Source of the DNA: Umbilicaria muhlenbergii
Lineage: Eukaryota > Ascomycota > Lecanoromycetes > Umbilicariales > Umbilicariaceae
Assembly: GCA_000611775.1 (NCBI GenBank)
Contig: KK106981.1
Span: forward strand, 7,926,023 to 7,990,022
Length of the DNA: 64,000 nt
Direction of reading: 5' to 3'
Of the stretch, positions 35,983 through 46,405 are shown one piece after another (within the stretch, counting starts at the first letter, position 1; each line of letters starts with the position of its first letter). The notes under the pieces were generated by a model. The model had not been told where the DNA came from. It saw only the letters and a list, made by a program, of their open reading frames with translations, and searched no databases. Position numbers and translations under genes: made by a program.

Positions 35983-36440
35983 ATGTCTACGCCAAACGAA
36001 GCACAGAAGAAGCTGCCAACCGATGATGACGACGAACCGGATGAGTGGTAAGGATAAACGGCCTACAGATTGATTGCGGATGCTGATATTGCCTCAATAG
36101 GGACAAGAGGATCTTCAGCACCGGTTGTTCTAGTATTAATACCTTCGCAACAGTGCTTTAACAATTACTCGCGTCGGTAATAACTTCTGTACAGCTGAAC
36201 AGACTAAGATGAATGATTGCTACTTTGAAAAGAAGGATTGGAGGTTATGCAAGCAAGAGGTAAGGTGTTCAAGGCCCAATCGTGATCGTGATTTGTTAGC
36301 CGACATCAACCTTCTTCCATCCCAACCATTAACCGTACTGCTGGAGGCGCTGATTTTCGGTTCCCGAATAGATGGAGAATTTCCGAGAGTGCTGGAAACG
36401 GAGAGGCAATGACAAGAGGACGGAGACCAAGGATGCCTAG
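35983..36440 (+). CDS. COA4: Coa4-type twin-Cx9C mitochondrial protein, 76 aa, 4 exons
   Basis: Small intermembrane-space protein needed for cytochrome c oxidase assembly. Model: join(35983..36047,36101..36132,36195..36259,36372..36440), introns of 53, 62 and 112 nt; exons sum to 231 nt. Spliced protein: an acidic start (MSTPNEAQKKLPTDDDDEPD), then EWDKRIFSTG, then Cys residues spaced C-x9-C-x9-C-x9-C: CSTEQTKMNDC, CYFEKKDWRLC, CKQEMENFREC. The exact nine-residue spacing is restored only by these four exons, including one of 32 nt, which is strong internal evidence. DWRxC and the EMxxFRECW motif match Coa4/Cmc3 proteins. No exon is long enough to stand out alone, so the gene is easy to miss. 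Confidence 0.9.
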
Positions 36441-36683
36441 CTTAACAGCCTGCATCCAAACACCACGATAGCACTATTAGATTTTGGGTCATCAGAAAGT
36501 CGTCAAGTAAATAAATCACCAAACTATAGATTATATCGTACCTTGTTGAAAATCCATAAGCGCTGCAGTCGTGGTTGCGGCTGCTGAAGCGGCGGCTATG
36601 GCGCTTGTAAATTCATTTCAGGGTTCAGCACCGCGCTCGCGATCCAGCCACTCAGTCCCATCACTCCTCCCCCATCACCCACC
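36441..36683. other. Intergenic, probable MGM101 promoter
   Basis: 243 bp between COA4 and the next start codon; no recognised site. Confidence 0.4.
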
Positions 36684-37740
36684 ATGGCGACCCTGACATT
36701 CCAAAGGGCCACCTGGTGCTTACAAATATCGCGGACGTCGCGAACATTTTCAGTCTCATTCACCACCGCCCTTCCCCACCGAGGCGAGCTCAGGAAGCTC
36801 CCTGTGGACGCAACAAACCCTCTACGGTCCAGCCGCCATGACAGCTCCCGAGCACGATCCTCTCGGCACTCTTCCGCCCGCACCGCCTTCACATCGACGA
36901 GGGTTTACCAGGCACAGCAAGCTGCTGAAGCTGCAGCCGATGCTCCGGCTGCCACTCCGGCAAAACCTCGCTATCCCAGTTATACGCCAAAACCCCCAGC
37001 AAGGGCCGCCACCTCGGCTGCCTCCCAGCCTGCCTCTTCCTCACAGGCGCCCACTACCTCCCAGCCGCCTAGTGAACCCCTTCCCGACCTGACCAGTGGC
37101 TTTGACGACACGCCCGTAGTTCTCGACGAAGATAGCCGGCAGGTGGACTGGGCACGCTCCTTTCACGGGCTCTCTACACAAGCGTTTTCAAAGGAAGCTG
37201 CCGATGCGCTACTGCAGCCCATACCGGCTGACGACATCGAAATCAAGCCAGATGGGATCATATATCTGCCCGAGATTAAGTACAGGAGGATACTGAACAA
37301 GGCGTTTGGGCCTGGGGGTTGGGGCTTGGCGCCGAGAGGGGAAACGATTGTGACGGCAAGGGCGGTGACGAGGGAGTATGCGCTTGTTGCGCTGGGTCGG
37401 TATGCTCTTCTGAATTCCTAGTGGATATTGATAATTAAGAATGCTGATACGTTCTTGTAGATTGGTCTCCGTCGCACGTGGCGAACAAGAATACTTCTCC
37501 CCCGAAGGAATCCCCACCAGCGCCGAAGGCTGCAAATCCAACGCCCTCATGCGCTGCTGCAAAGATTTAGGTGTCGCAAGCGAGCTGTGGGATCCGCGGT
37601 TTATACGGAAGTTTATGAAACAGTATGGGAAGGAGGTATTTGTGGAGCATGTGGTGACGAAGAAGAGGAAGAAGGTCTGGATGCGCAAGGACGATGAGGT
37701 GAGGTATCCGTTCAAAGAGACCAAGGGGTTTGGGATGTAG
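36684..37740 (+). CDS. MGM101: Mgm101, mitochondrial DNA maintenance/recombination protein, 331 aa
   Basis: Rad52-like single-strand-annealing protein of mitochondrial nucleoids. Model: join(36684..37399,37461..37740), 61-nt GT-AG intron within GR|LVSV, sum divisible by three. The N-terminal ~90 residues are Arg/Ser-rich and poor in acids ([18 protein letters not shown]), as in a mitochondrial targeting sequence, followed by an Ala/Pro-rich linker. The conserved core is then complete: [92 protein letters not shown] and [10 protein letters not shown]; it ends [11 protein letters not shown]. The N-terminal low-complexity part could hide a further small intron. Confidence 0.94.
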
Positions 37741-39333
37741 GTATGGTTGAGACTTGAGTACATCAGGGCAAGCTGTATTATAGATTTTGTGCGCGTAGAA
37801 CCATACCCCACTACACATGCTGGGAGGGCGCTGGACTGGCAACAGCTCTGCGATATCAATAGCGTATCGCATTCTAATTACTCCATAGAACTCCAAGTTC
37901 TGATATCGATGCTTACAGTTTCCGATTAACGTGATAGTGCTGTTATTTGGTCACCCGTCAGGCCCATAGTAGATGCATCAACACTCTCAAGTCGTCCCCT
38001 AAGTTTGCGTTGTTCCATGTGTTGCAGCGTCTGTCGATCTGATCGAAGTCTTGTACTACCAGTGACCACGATCTCCCCTTGGCTCGGAGGTACTTGGCTC
38101 AACACGAAAGGAGTGCCAGAATGACTGGTTGAGCGGTAAAAGCAAGCTGAGAGTCTGAGACTTTCACATGTTCGGTGGAGGGTAAGGGCATATGACAATG
38201 GAAGTCAAGAGGTGATTTGCTAGAGCATTTCGAGAGGCAGGCGCTAGAAGGATGATAGTGTATGAGGCTGTGAAGAGTGATCCGGATTAGCTACTGCCTA
38301 TTTGTGAAACGCTGCAATCTCGAGGCTAAGAGGCCATGGATCCAGGTGGTCCGATAAAATTGCGGAGAGTAGAAGTAAATATGTTCGTTTCACGGATCTC
38401 TCTTCGCGGAATATTGAAACATCGCTTCCATTGTTGAGCTATCGATAGGGTCTACTGAAGACTTCGGCTTAGAAGGCTTCTACTCGTAGAGTCTACGCTT
38501 CTAGCCTACTCCAAACCCTCCTTATGCTCTTGTAGTGTTAACATTGCCACCCAATCTTTACTCATCATGGTTAGGTACGGTAACGCAATCATGGGACATT
38601 AGTTCATAAGGCTGAGGACCCTTGCCAAGATAGCGGGCGCAGGCAAGGCGTCGCGGCGGGGCTGTGCTGTGCGCCTGCAGCTTGGACGAGCCATGTTTCT
38701 GAATCTCTTGTCTCTCACTAATCAATGCCCAACCGCAAGGCTTTTTTGCGACTTTCTCTTGGCCTTGATGTCCTGGCCTGAGGCACGAGGAAATGGCTGT
38801 GCCTCCAATGACATTCCTATCTCACTGCTCCTGCCGGAGGACGTAGACGGGAACGGGCCGAGAATGTGGCGATTGGCCGAGGATGCCTTGGTGGCTGCTG
38901 CAGCTGGACGTGGTGCACCGCATCCGATACCTGTCTCCGATGGTTACATTCGCCGATAAGGTACATGTCTATCGAATTGGGGGTGCGGTTTCACTTCCCA
39001 TGGGTCATGGTCATGCTGGAGCCCGTAGGCTTGGTGTACGGCGACTATGCAAGTTCTTTCTTATCTTATTCAAGGAGCCGATGGTCCGTCAACCGTTCTC
39101 TCTACACGTACCTGGCTTTCACAAGTCAGCCTAGCTCTGCCCTGCCCTGACGGGTTATGCGTAAGCTAAGTGTAGGAGATTCAGGATCTTGGCAAGGCTT
39201 TGCTGGTTGGCGCAATGGGCAGTGGACTGTCAATGCGTGAATCGTTTTGAGGCTTGAGAAAGGAGCCTTGTGATGAGCTATGCTGAGTGCTGAGTGCTAT
39301 TCAAGACTTGTTTTTCGATCAAATTGAAGCGTC
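37741..39333. other. 1.6-kb intergenic region, nothing supported
   Basis: Two overlapping + frames at 38669-39150 lack motifs. The 12-mer CCTTGCCAAGAT near 38621 recurs inverted near 39184; the similarity does not extend, so I do not call a transposon. The right end must hold the RBR gene promoter. Confidence 0.45.
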
Positions 39334-42139
39334 TTGAGAGACAATGAGAAGGCGTCCTGTAAGACAAACACTTCTGTCATGTTGCCACCCTCTGAACACG
39401 TTTTCTTGAACTTCTTTTTATATCTGAGTGATAAAATCTTTGAATGGCTCGAACATATCCTGCAATTTTGCGTCAGGCTTGAAGCTATCATCTTCTTCCC
39501 GGCCGTGGCCTTTGAGATTTCCCCGTTTGCTAACTGTCCAGAATCTAAGCCCATAGGACAGTTGCAAAACGTCGCCTCTGTTGGTAAGAGCGTGGCTGTC
39601 AATACACACGTCGTTGGAGAGAATACAAAGCAGATGCACTCGCTCGGTCGGCACACGGCCGTCACTGGGCCCCGGATTAGACGCAAGCCTCTAAGCTCGG
39701 ACGGAACACCTCACAGTCGTGTCGGATCTATAGCATTCCAAGATGCAAATACCGTCTCCTGGGTTGTAGAAGAGGAGCTCAACGGGATCGATTTGGAGAA
39801 CATTCCATGGCAGGACTACGACATTCCCGAAGAGCTTATGCAGGCACTAGCAAACACACCCCTGGAGATCCTTAATATTGTGAGAGAATCCATCGACAAC
39901 CGGCGGGCTCTGAAAGCGTCAATATCTGCCGAGGCACCCCGTTTGGCTTCAAATACCACTCCTGGTGTCAATCCGGTCAGCACAGGAGACTACTCAGCCG
40001 CCCAAAGCCCGACTACCACTGTAAGCCAACGGGTTGTGTCCGAATATTCGGCATCCACGGTGGGCTCTACGAACCCAAGCCGCTCGTCAAGTCCAAATGA
40101 GGCGACAGAGTCAACGACCACGCTAGGTTCTAGCACTGATGATGAATCAAGGGAATCTCATCATCTGGATGTCCCCTTACACACTCTGAGCTTACGACAT
40201 ACAACGCAGCACGAAAGCCTAAGGACCGACAAATCCAAACTCCAGAAAAGTCGCCCGAAGGCCTTCAAAGATCGTGGACTAGCCAGGCTTTTTAGATCTC
40301 GCAATACTGCAAAACCCGACCTTGTGACGCCTGAAGCAGCTGATAGCGAGCCCACCAGCTTTAGTGAGTGTGCAAGCTGTTTCGAGGACATTCCCAATAC
40401 CAAGAGCGCAAGCCTTGCTTGTCAGCACAAGTATTGTTCTCCCTGCTTCGTGCAGCTAGTTCGGACTGCCATGCAAAACGAAAACTTCTTCCCACCAAAG
40501 TGCTGCCTCCAGGAGATCCCCAGAGCCACGATACGTACCCACATGCCAATCAAAGATTTCGCTCAATTTGACGAAAAGGCACAAGAGTATGCGGTCCCAA
40601 CAGGCTCACGGTGGTATTGTTCATCGCCGCGATGCGGAAAGTGGATAAAAACAGGGAAGCGTCTTACATCCGCAACACTAGTCTGCCCGCACTGTAAGTT
40701 TTCGATGTGTACGTCTTGTCGAGGGTCTACGCATAGCCTTACGGAGGACTGCCCTGAAGATCGGGGTCTTGGGGCGACGCTTGAGGAAGCGGAAAGAGAG
40801 GGCTGGCGGAGATGCTATAACTGTCGATCCATGGTCGAACTTGCGACTGGCTGCAGGCACATTACATGCAAATGCAAAGCTGAGTTCTGGTACGTCAAGG
40901 GTACTTTTAATCTTTATGAGTCTACTAAGTTTTGCTAGCTATACATGTGGAGCTCGGTGGAGGACCTGCGCTTGCACAGAGGATGATCAGACTAGGCGAC
41001 GGAATGCACTACGAGCGACACGCCAGGTTCAGACTGCCGAAGCACGAGCTGAAGAGGCTGAAGTGAGAGAAGCCATTGCAGCTGTTGAAGCAGCAGAGCG
41101 CCAAGAAGCTGAAGAGAATGTGCGTAGACTAAGAGAAAGAGTGGCAGAAGCAGAAGCCCAACAAGCCAGACTTGCTCGTTTGGTGGAGGAACTAGAGAGC
41201 AAGAGACGAAACGGCATTACGACCCACTATCAATATCTTCGAAACGCACTCCGCGATCTACACACATCTCATCGAAAGGCATTGGCCAAACGCTTCGAGT
41301 CTGATAAGCATAGAATAGCCAGAGCAAAAGAGGCTTGGACTTTCGATCAACAATCCCAAGCGGCCGAGATCGAGTGCGAGAGAGCGAACGTCCACAGTAA
41401 AAAGGAAATCGTCATGCAAGAACTCCGACAGAAGCAAGCGAAAGAGATTTCCGAAATCGTTGCAAGGCAAAAGGTGGACGAAGATACATTTTCCGCGCGA
41501 CTGAACGACGAGTTGGAAAATGCGATTCCGAAGCTTGACTCCATGGAGAGGCTGTGGGAAGTGCAGAGGAACGAACGTGCTACGCTGAGAATGCATCAGA
41601 ACCAAGATTTACAGAAATGGCAAGATCGCTGTGCAGCTGGGATCTTCGCCGTGGAGGAAAGGTTGAGACAGCAGCAAGAGAAAATGGAAAAGCAGTTCCA
41701 TACCGAAGTCGACGGAGAAGAATTTACGAGACATGTTTTTGCTGCTCGCAAATGGTATGAGGTTCTTACCGAGGAGCAACAAGGGATGCTTGATGCAGAC
41801 GAGCGCCATCATCTGGAGTCGGGAGCAGACGCACCAAGCCGAGATTCACATGCAGCGGCGGATGAAGCTTCAGCGGCGAGTATCTCAGCACAAGGCGCCG
41901 CGGACACCGACGGTAGCACGGCTCCAGCAATTTCTGCGTCCAAAACACCATTCTATGGTGATTCATTCACAGAGCACTCACCATCCTTGGATGCAAGTAA
42001 AGCACTCGCTCATGGAGCCTCGCGGTCCGAAAGGCATGAGCTTCGAAGACGCCACCCGCCAAGGTCTTGTATATTAGATCGTCCACGGCCCCTAAGAGTA
42101 AGTCACAGAGCCTCTTTGCAAGCAAGTACGGGTCAGTGA
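39334..42139 (+). CDS. RBR-type (RING-IBR-RING) E3 ligase with coiled-coil tail, 918 aa
   Basis: Probable ubiquitin ligase of the RING-in-between-RING class. Model: join(39334..40889,40939..42139), a 49-nt GT-AG intron that falls inside RING2; splicing turns EFW into EFCYTCGARW and restores the last two zinc ligands. RING1 starts at ~346 (CASCFEDIPN, ACQHKYCSPC). IBR: RWYCSSPRCGKWI, LVCPHCKFSMCTSCRG. RING2 (~494-540): RCYNCRSMVELATGCRHITC, with the catalytic-type Cys next to GCRHITCKC. A long coiled coil follows (~545-790), rich in Glu/Ala/Arg (EARAEEAEVREAIAAVEAAE), then a Ser/Thr-rich tail. The first ~100 residues are hydrophobic and atypical; a start at the Met at 39634 is equally possible. 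Confidence 0.85.
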
Positions 42140-42632
42140 AGGAGTGTCGGACATGGGGACGGGATAAATGGCGATCCTCAGCTGGAGTTCGTCTTGACTA
42201 CTTAAAACGCTAGTCAGGCTCAGCATAATTCTTCCTGTGAAGATGCTGAATGCGATTACCCTCTTGATGCTCCGCTCGAATTGCAAGAAACCGATTTGGT
42301 TGTTGGCTTGTACAGCGGATCCGCAGCTGGAGTCTGCTACTTGTTTTGACTTCCCTCTAGGGCATGATGGTAGGGTACGACGGTATGGTGCTATAGCGAC
42401 AGACAGTCATGTGCTATAGAAGATGCATTCTGAGGGCGGCGACTTCTACGCTGCTCAGTGTAAGGTATTACATGATCGGCATAGTGTATGGCGGGATGGT
42501 GAGGATGGTCCGGATGATACAGCATATAAAACACATGATCATGATGCTAGCGGCGAAGAAGCATAGAGATTGTAGCAGCCTGCTATCTCAGTACACGACG
42601 CTGTCAGACACCAACGGAACCACCTTTCACCC
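42140..42632. other. Convergent intergenic region
   Basis: About 490 bp between the RBR gene and the stop of the minus-strand gene; GATGGT-rich short repeats near 42493-42515, nothing else. Confidence 0.45.
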
Positions 42633-43061
42633 CTATCGATATCTTCCCGACAGTTCCTGATTCCGCGTAATCACCTCAACAGCATCACGACTCGCACGGC
42701 GTTTCAGAAAGAAAAGCAGAGGTCCAGTGTTGGCAGCCGTGAAGACAGTTGTAGCAGGGAAACGTGCATCATGAGCATCCAACCATCTGATCTCCAACGC
42801 CGAAACGCCGTCATTCGAAGGGATGCCAGTTAGGTTGTTAACGTCCAACTGGCGGAAAGCTGCGAGAACTTGTGCTTTCAATGCATCCAAAGACGTGTTC
42901 AGACCAACGGTGATGAAGATGTGTGATATGTCCATGTCTTTCAGCCGCACGAGGAGTGGGACAGAGTTTTCATCTGCCGGAGTTGAAGGCTGGGTCGAGG
43001 GAGCTGGGGGGGTTGAATATAATTGGCCCCTATTGGAAAGCTGTAGTACTCGATCAACCAT
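42633..43061 (-). CDS. Small hypothetical protein, shared alpha/beta module (copy 1), 142 aa
   Basis: Single exon starting MVDRVLQLSNRGQLY. After a Pro/Ser linker the rest looks like one compact domain: a strand (HIFITVGL), a helix (LDALKAQVLAAFRQLD), a strand (ALEIRWLDAH), a loop with TTVFTAANT, and a last strand (PLLFFLKRR). The order strand-helix-strand-loop-strand also fits frames at 43596, 48587 and 58539. No named family is recognised; the layout recalls a small beta-grasp-like fold, which is inference only. It is head-to-head with copy 2. Confidence 0.55.
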   Translation of the reverse strand: MVDRVLQLSNRGQLYSTPPAPSTQPSTPADENSVPLLVRLKDMDISHIFITVGLNTSLDALKAQVLAAFRQLDVNNLTGIPSNDGVSALEIRWLDAHDARFPATTVFTAANTGPLLFFLKRRASRDAVEVITRNQELSGRYR

Positions 43062-43595
43062 GCTGAGTGGGTTGCTTCAGGACGCAAACCGCAGACCTTG
43101 AGTAGGAGCTCGTTCCTTGTTGAAGGAAAGGAGCAATGGGAGGACTTTATGTATGGAATATTATCCTCAGATGTTTGTCGTTCCGAGTTTGAAGTTTTCT
43201 TTCATACTGATTCGCTCAAGTGATCGTATATCATGGGTTAACAGCACTCTATTGTGGCCAGGGTTCTAATGGTTTGGGTTGCCAGTGATTAGGATGAAAA
43301 TTCCGACATACTTCGCGAATGTGACAGAACTCTTGTCATGTCAGAGGCATGTGTGCTTTCTAAAGCTCGGATGCGTGTAGCTGGGAATCCGTGGGAGCCG
43401 CAATATACGTTTGTTAGGTATCATGCCGTCTGCATGCATATTGAGCAATCCCGAGTTTGGTCACCTACCGCAACAAAGGACACTGACTCTTCAAAGTAAC
43501 CTTCTTCCGGCGCAATTGGAACGCACCTGAACCCTCACGCTGACACATGTCACCTGCTCAGGCACTGGTATCGGCAAACCAAGTCACAATCTACA
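43062..43595. promoter_or_regulatory. Divergent intergenic region between two module-bearing genes
   Basis: 534 bp separate the start codons of the 42.6-kb (-) and 43.6-kb (+) genes, so it should hold both promoters. No TATA-like or palindromic site stands out. Confidence 0.4.
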
Positions 43596-44216
43596 ATGGC
43601 GTCCCGTGCACCCAATGTCGACATGGAAACTCAGACTGTGTCCGCGAATGACCCCAGCGTTGGGCACACAGCATCGGCGACATATGGAGGACCTATTCCA
43701 AGTAGTCCGCAGCAGCCACGCGAAACCTCAATTCCTGCCCCCCGCTGCTCCTTTCGAGTCTTCCCAAACCAGGGTCTCGAGATTGATTTCAAAGCCATCT
43801 CAGCCATTCAAGATACGCCGTCAACTCCATCTTCCTCCGAAACAGATCGTCGAGTCCCCATCGTCGTGGCCGTGAACGTCTCCGGAAGAACCAAAATTAT
43901 AAATGCTTTCGGGCTTCCGAGTCAAACGATATGGGAACCCAACTTATCTCACGAAGTGCTCCTTGTGGACCCCTCTACCGCTACTGTTCTTAGGTTGAAG
44001 GAAATGATGTTAGACGTCTTCCTCACGGGCAGCACATACCGGGATCGAGGGAATGTCATGCCTGCGGATTTGGAAGGGCTGTCGGAGGTGCAGGACCTTT
44101 ATCCTTATCGGAAAGATGGGCTGAAGGTCTGGGTGCATGAAGCGAATGTGCAGGCGGTGTTGAGGCTTGTTGGGGAGAGTAAGGGGAAGCAGGTGTTGCA
44201 TGTGGTATTGAAATAG
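43596..44216 (+). CDS. Small hypothetical protein, shared alpha/beta module (copy 2), 206 aa
   Basis: Starts MASRAPNVDMETQTVSANDP. The N-terminal ~85 residues are Ser/Pro-rich. Then come RRVPIVVAVNVSGRTKIINA (strands), TATVLRLKEMMLDVF (helix), DGLKVWVHEANVQAVLRL and a closing strand KQVLHVVLK. The final part matches the layout of the 42.6-, 48.6- and 58.5-kb genes (strand with Trp, a polar loop, a hydrophobic helix or strand, a final Val-rich strand). Membership is weaker than for the 48.6/58.5-kb pair. Function unknown. Confidence 0.55.
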   Translation: MASRAPNVDMETQTVSANDPSVGHTASATYGGPIPSSPQQPRETSIPAPRCSFRVFPNQGLEIDFKAISAIQDTPSTPSSSETDRRVPIVVAVNVSGRTKIINAFGLPSQTIWEPNLSHEVLLVDPSTATVLRLKEMMLDVFLTGSTYRDRGNVMPADLEGLSEVQDLYPYRKDGLKVWVHEANVQAVLRLVGESKGKQVLHVVLK

Positions 44217-45046
44217 GGGCAAAGGATAGATTCTTTGGTGGTACGGCACAACTGCCAAGGGAAGTTGTGGAGGTGCTTCGCTATAATTCTGTTTGAAAGA
44301 AGAGTCCTTATGCCGGGCAATCTTGAATTTCTTTCTCAGCAGCTTCCTTGCCATTGATCTGAAGTGCTTCAGAACTGCATGACTTACTCTGGTAGAACTA
44401 AGAGACGAGAACAAGGAATCGAAACAACTAAACAGGCGTGACACGCTCTTGCGCTTCGTAATGCTAGGCAGCTGCCATTGCAAACCAATCACTGTAGTTT
44501 CCGGATGGTACAAAGGGGCTGAAGTTCGATTCTAGTTGAGCAGCCGTGTATGATCGCGAAACTGCTTACTAAAAACGGATGAGGTTGCTGGGGTTGAGGG
44601 GGGGGGAGTTGTGTTTGAGGGTGGAGTTTTCTGACTGGCCTTGAGGATGGGGCTTTGGTGGTTGAGGAGGACACTTAATGGTTACGAGGTTTGGCAAGTC
44701 GGTTGAGGGACTGGTTTTTGGATGATATTTGGAGGGAATATCCTGAACTGTTAGCACGACTGAAAGAAACTTGTCGCAGGCATGGAGATACCAAGAAGTG
44801 GCTGGTTCCGGCTAGGGACAAAGGGCCTCTTCAATGAATTACCAGGAAAGGGAGATACATGGGGATTGTTAGGGTGGATATCGTGGATTGGAATGGATCT
44901 TGGATGTTGAGTGGTCAAGGGGACCGCAGCTGCGAAATGCCGCACTTTGTCCCTATCTATTGGTTAGAGCTTCTGAAATGACACCTCCGACACTCCCACG
45001 TCAACCCTAATGTTTAACCCCATACATTTGACCGCTCGCTGCGGTA

Positions 45047-45060
45047 AACCCTAACCCTAG
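45047..45060. repeat. Two-unit telomere-like motif (CCCTAA)
   Basis: AAACCCTAACCCTAG contains two CCCTAA-type units. Two copies can occur by chance or mark a healed break; no longer array follows. Confidence 0.4.
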
Positions 45061-46285
45061 TCCTCCGTACCGGCGGCTTAACCTTCCTGTTACTGTGAGA
45101 CTGGCAGAGAATTTCAAAGTGAACGGCGAGCGTAGTGAGCAGCTCAGCGTTGGGATCAAGGTTATGATTACGTGCGTGCGTTGCGGCGGAAGTCGTCAAA
45201 GCATTTCAACGAGACTGAGATACCCTTTACCTCTATGACTTTGGTTGAGGTTCAGGGGGTTCTAGGTTAGCCTCTAACCGAGAGTCTGTAGACTTTCGGG
45301 GCGCCGGGAGGCCAGAATGAGATCACGCAGGCGCGGCAGGCTTCGACCTCGTCGAGCCGAGCGGGCCATGTTTAGCGAGCGCATTGCAAACGACGTCAAA
45401 CCTCCACGACAGCAGGGCTCGGCCTTGTAGCCACTCTCATCTAAGAGAACCAAACATTGCACTCGACATCGATGATCATTCATAGCTAACGAGCTCGAGC
45501 ACGATCGCAATAGCAACGATTTCCATGCAAGCCATCATTGAGGCACCCGATGCCGGAAAACGGGACTTGATTCATTCATATTGCCGGACGAGCATCCTTT
45601 CCCGGCCAACGTTCGCCTTGACAATCCACCCATTGGGGCGCCAAGGGATGCTTTCGTCTTCGCGGTGTGGTGACCTCAATGTCGACTTGATCTTCGTCTC
45701 CTATGCAACGGAGGGAAGGTCGGTTAGCTGGATCGACGGCGTGTACCTCGCGTGCGCGCCATGAACGTGCATCATGCAGTCTGCAGTGCACTCTGCAAAC
45801 GACGTCGCACAAGAGGTCCCTGGAATCTGCCATCCCCGTCAGCTGCCTCAAACACTCAACCTGGGATTCTTGCCTGCTGATCCAGGTCTCTGGACCCAAG
45901 GCCCCCATCACTTGATGTGTGTTGACGCTGTTGAGGCCCTTGAGGCATTGCCGGCCCCAATCTCGAGATCGGCCAGCACGGTTGATTCGCTGCTACGGGT
46001 TTAGTGCTGATGGAGGCTTGCCCGAATTCCTTATGTTCCGAGCCCCGCTACGCGTACGGAGTAGCCCGGGGCTTTTTCACCTGGCTAATCGTTGCAGGTG
46101 ACGGGAGTACATCCTCTCGGGGCATCCACCCGGTAGAGAAGGCGGCACCTATGATAACTTGGCAACTAGACTACTCTCGCAACGCTAGGGCAATCATACT
46201 GCAAGCCCCGCTTCTTTTATGCCAGTGTCAATCACGCGTCCTTGTACCTTCCGTGCGGCACCCTCGTTAAGATGCACTTTACGAG

Positions 46286-46296
46286 TATATATAAAA
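46286..46296 (+). promoter_or_regulatory. TATA box of the FAD oxidoreductase gene
   Basis: TATATATAAAA lies 110-120 bp before the ATG at 46406, leaving room for a leader of roughly 80-90 nt. Confidence 0.6.
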
Positions 46297-46405
46297 CAGT
46301 CCTTTCCTCTTATAATGAGACTGCGAGTCCTGTGCTAATTTGCTACCACTCGGTCCACCCTCTGTCATTTGATCATTGTATATTGCGTCTACGGTCATTC
46401 GCAAC

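Larger units (their letters stand above)
44217..46405. other. 2.2-kb stretch without a supported gene
   Basis: Contains short frames on both strands (for example 45576-45911 -) with no motif. A short telomere-like run lies near 45047-45060. The right end contains the promoter of the oxidoreductase. Confidence 0.45.

Noticed and set aside
38621-39195. Transposon with inverted ends CCTTGCCAAGAT
   Set aside because: The inverted match is only about 12 bp, has no clear target duplication and does not extend.
45047-45060. Telomere or interstitial telomeric array
   Set aside because: Only two CCCTAA units are present and normal gene-bearing DNA continues on both sides.
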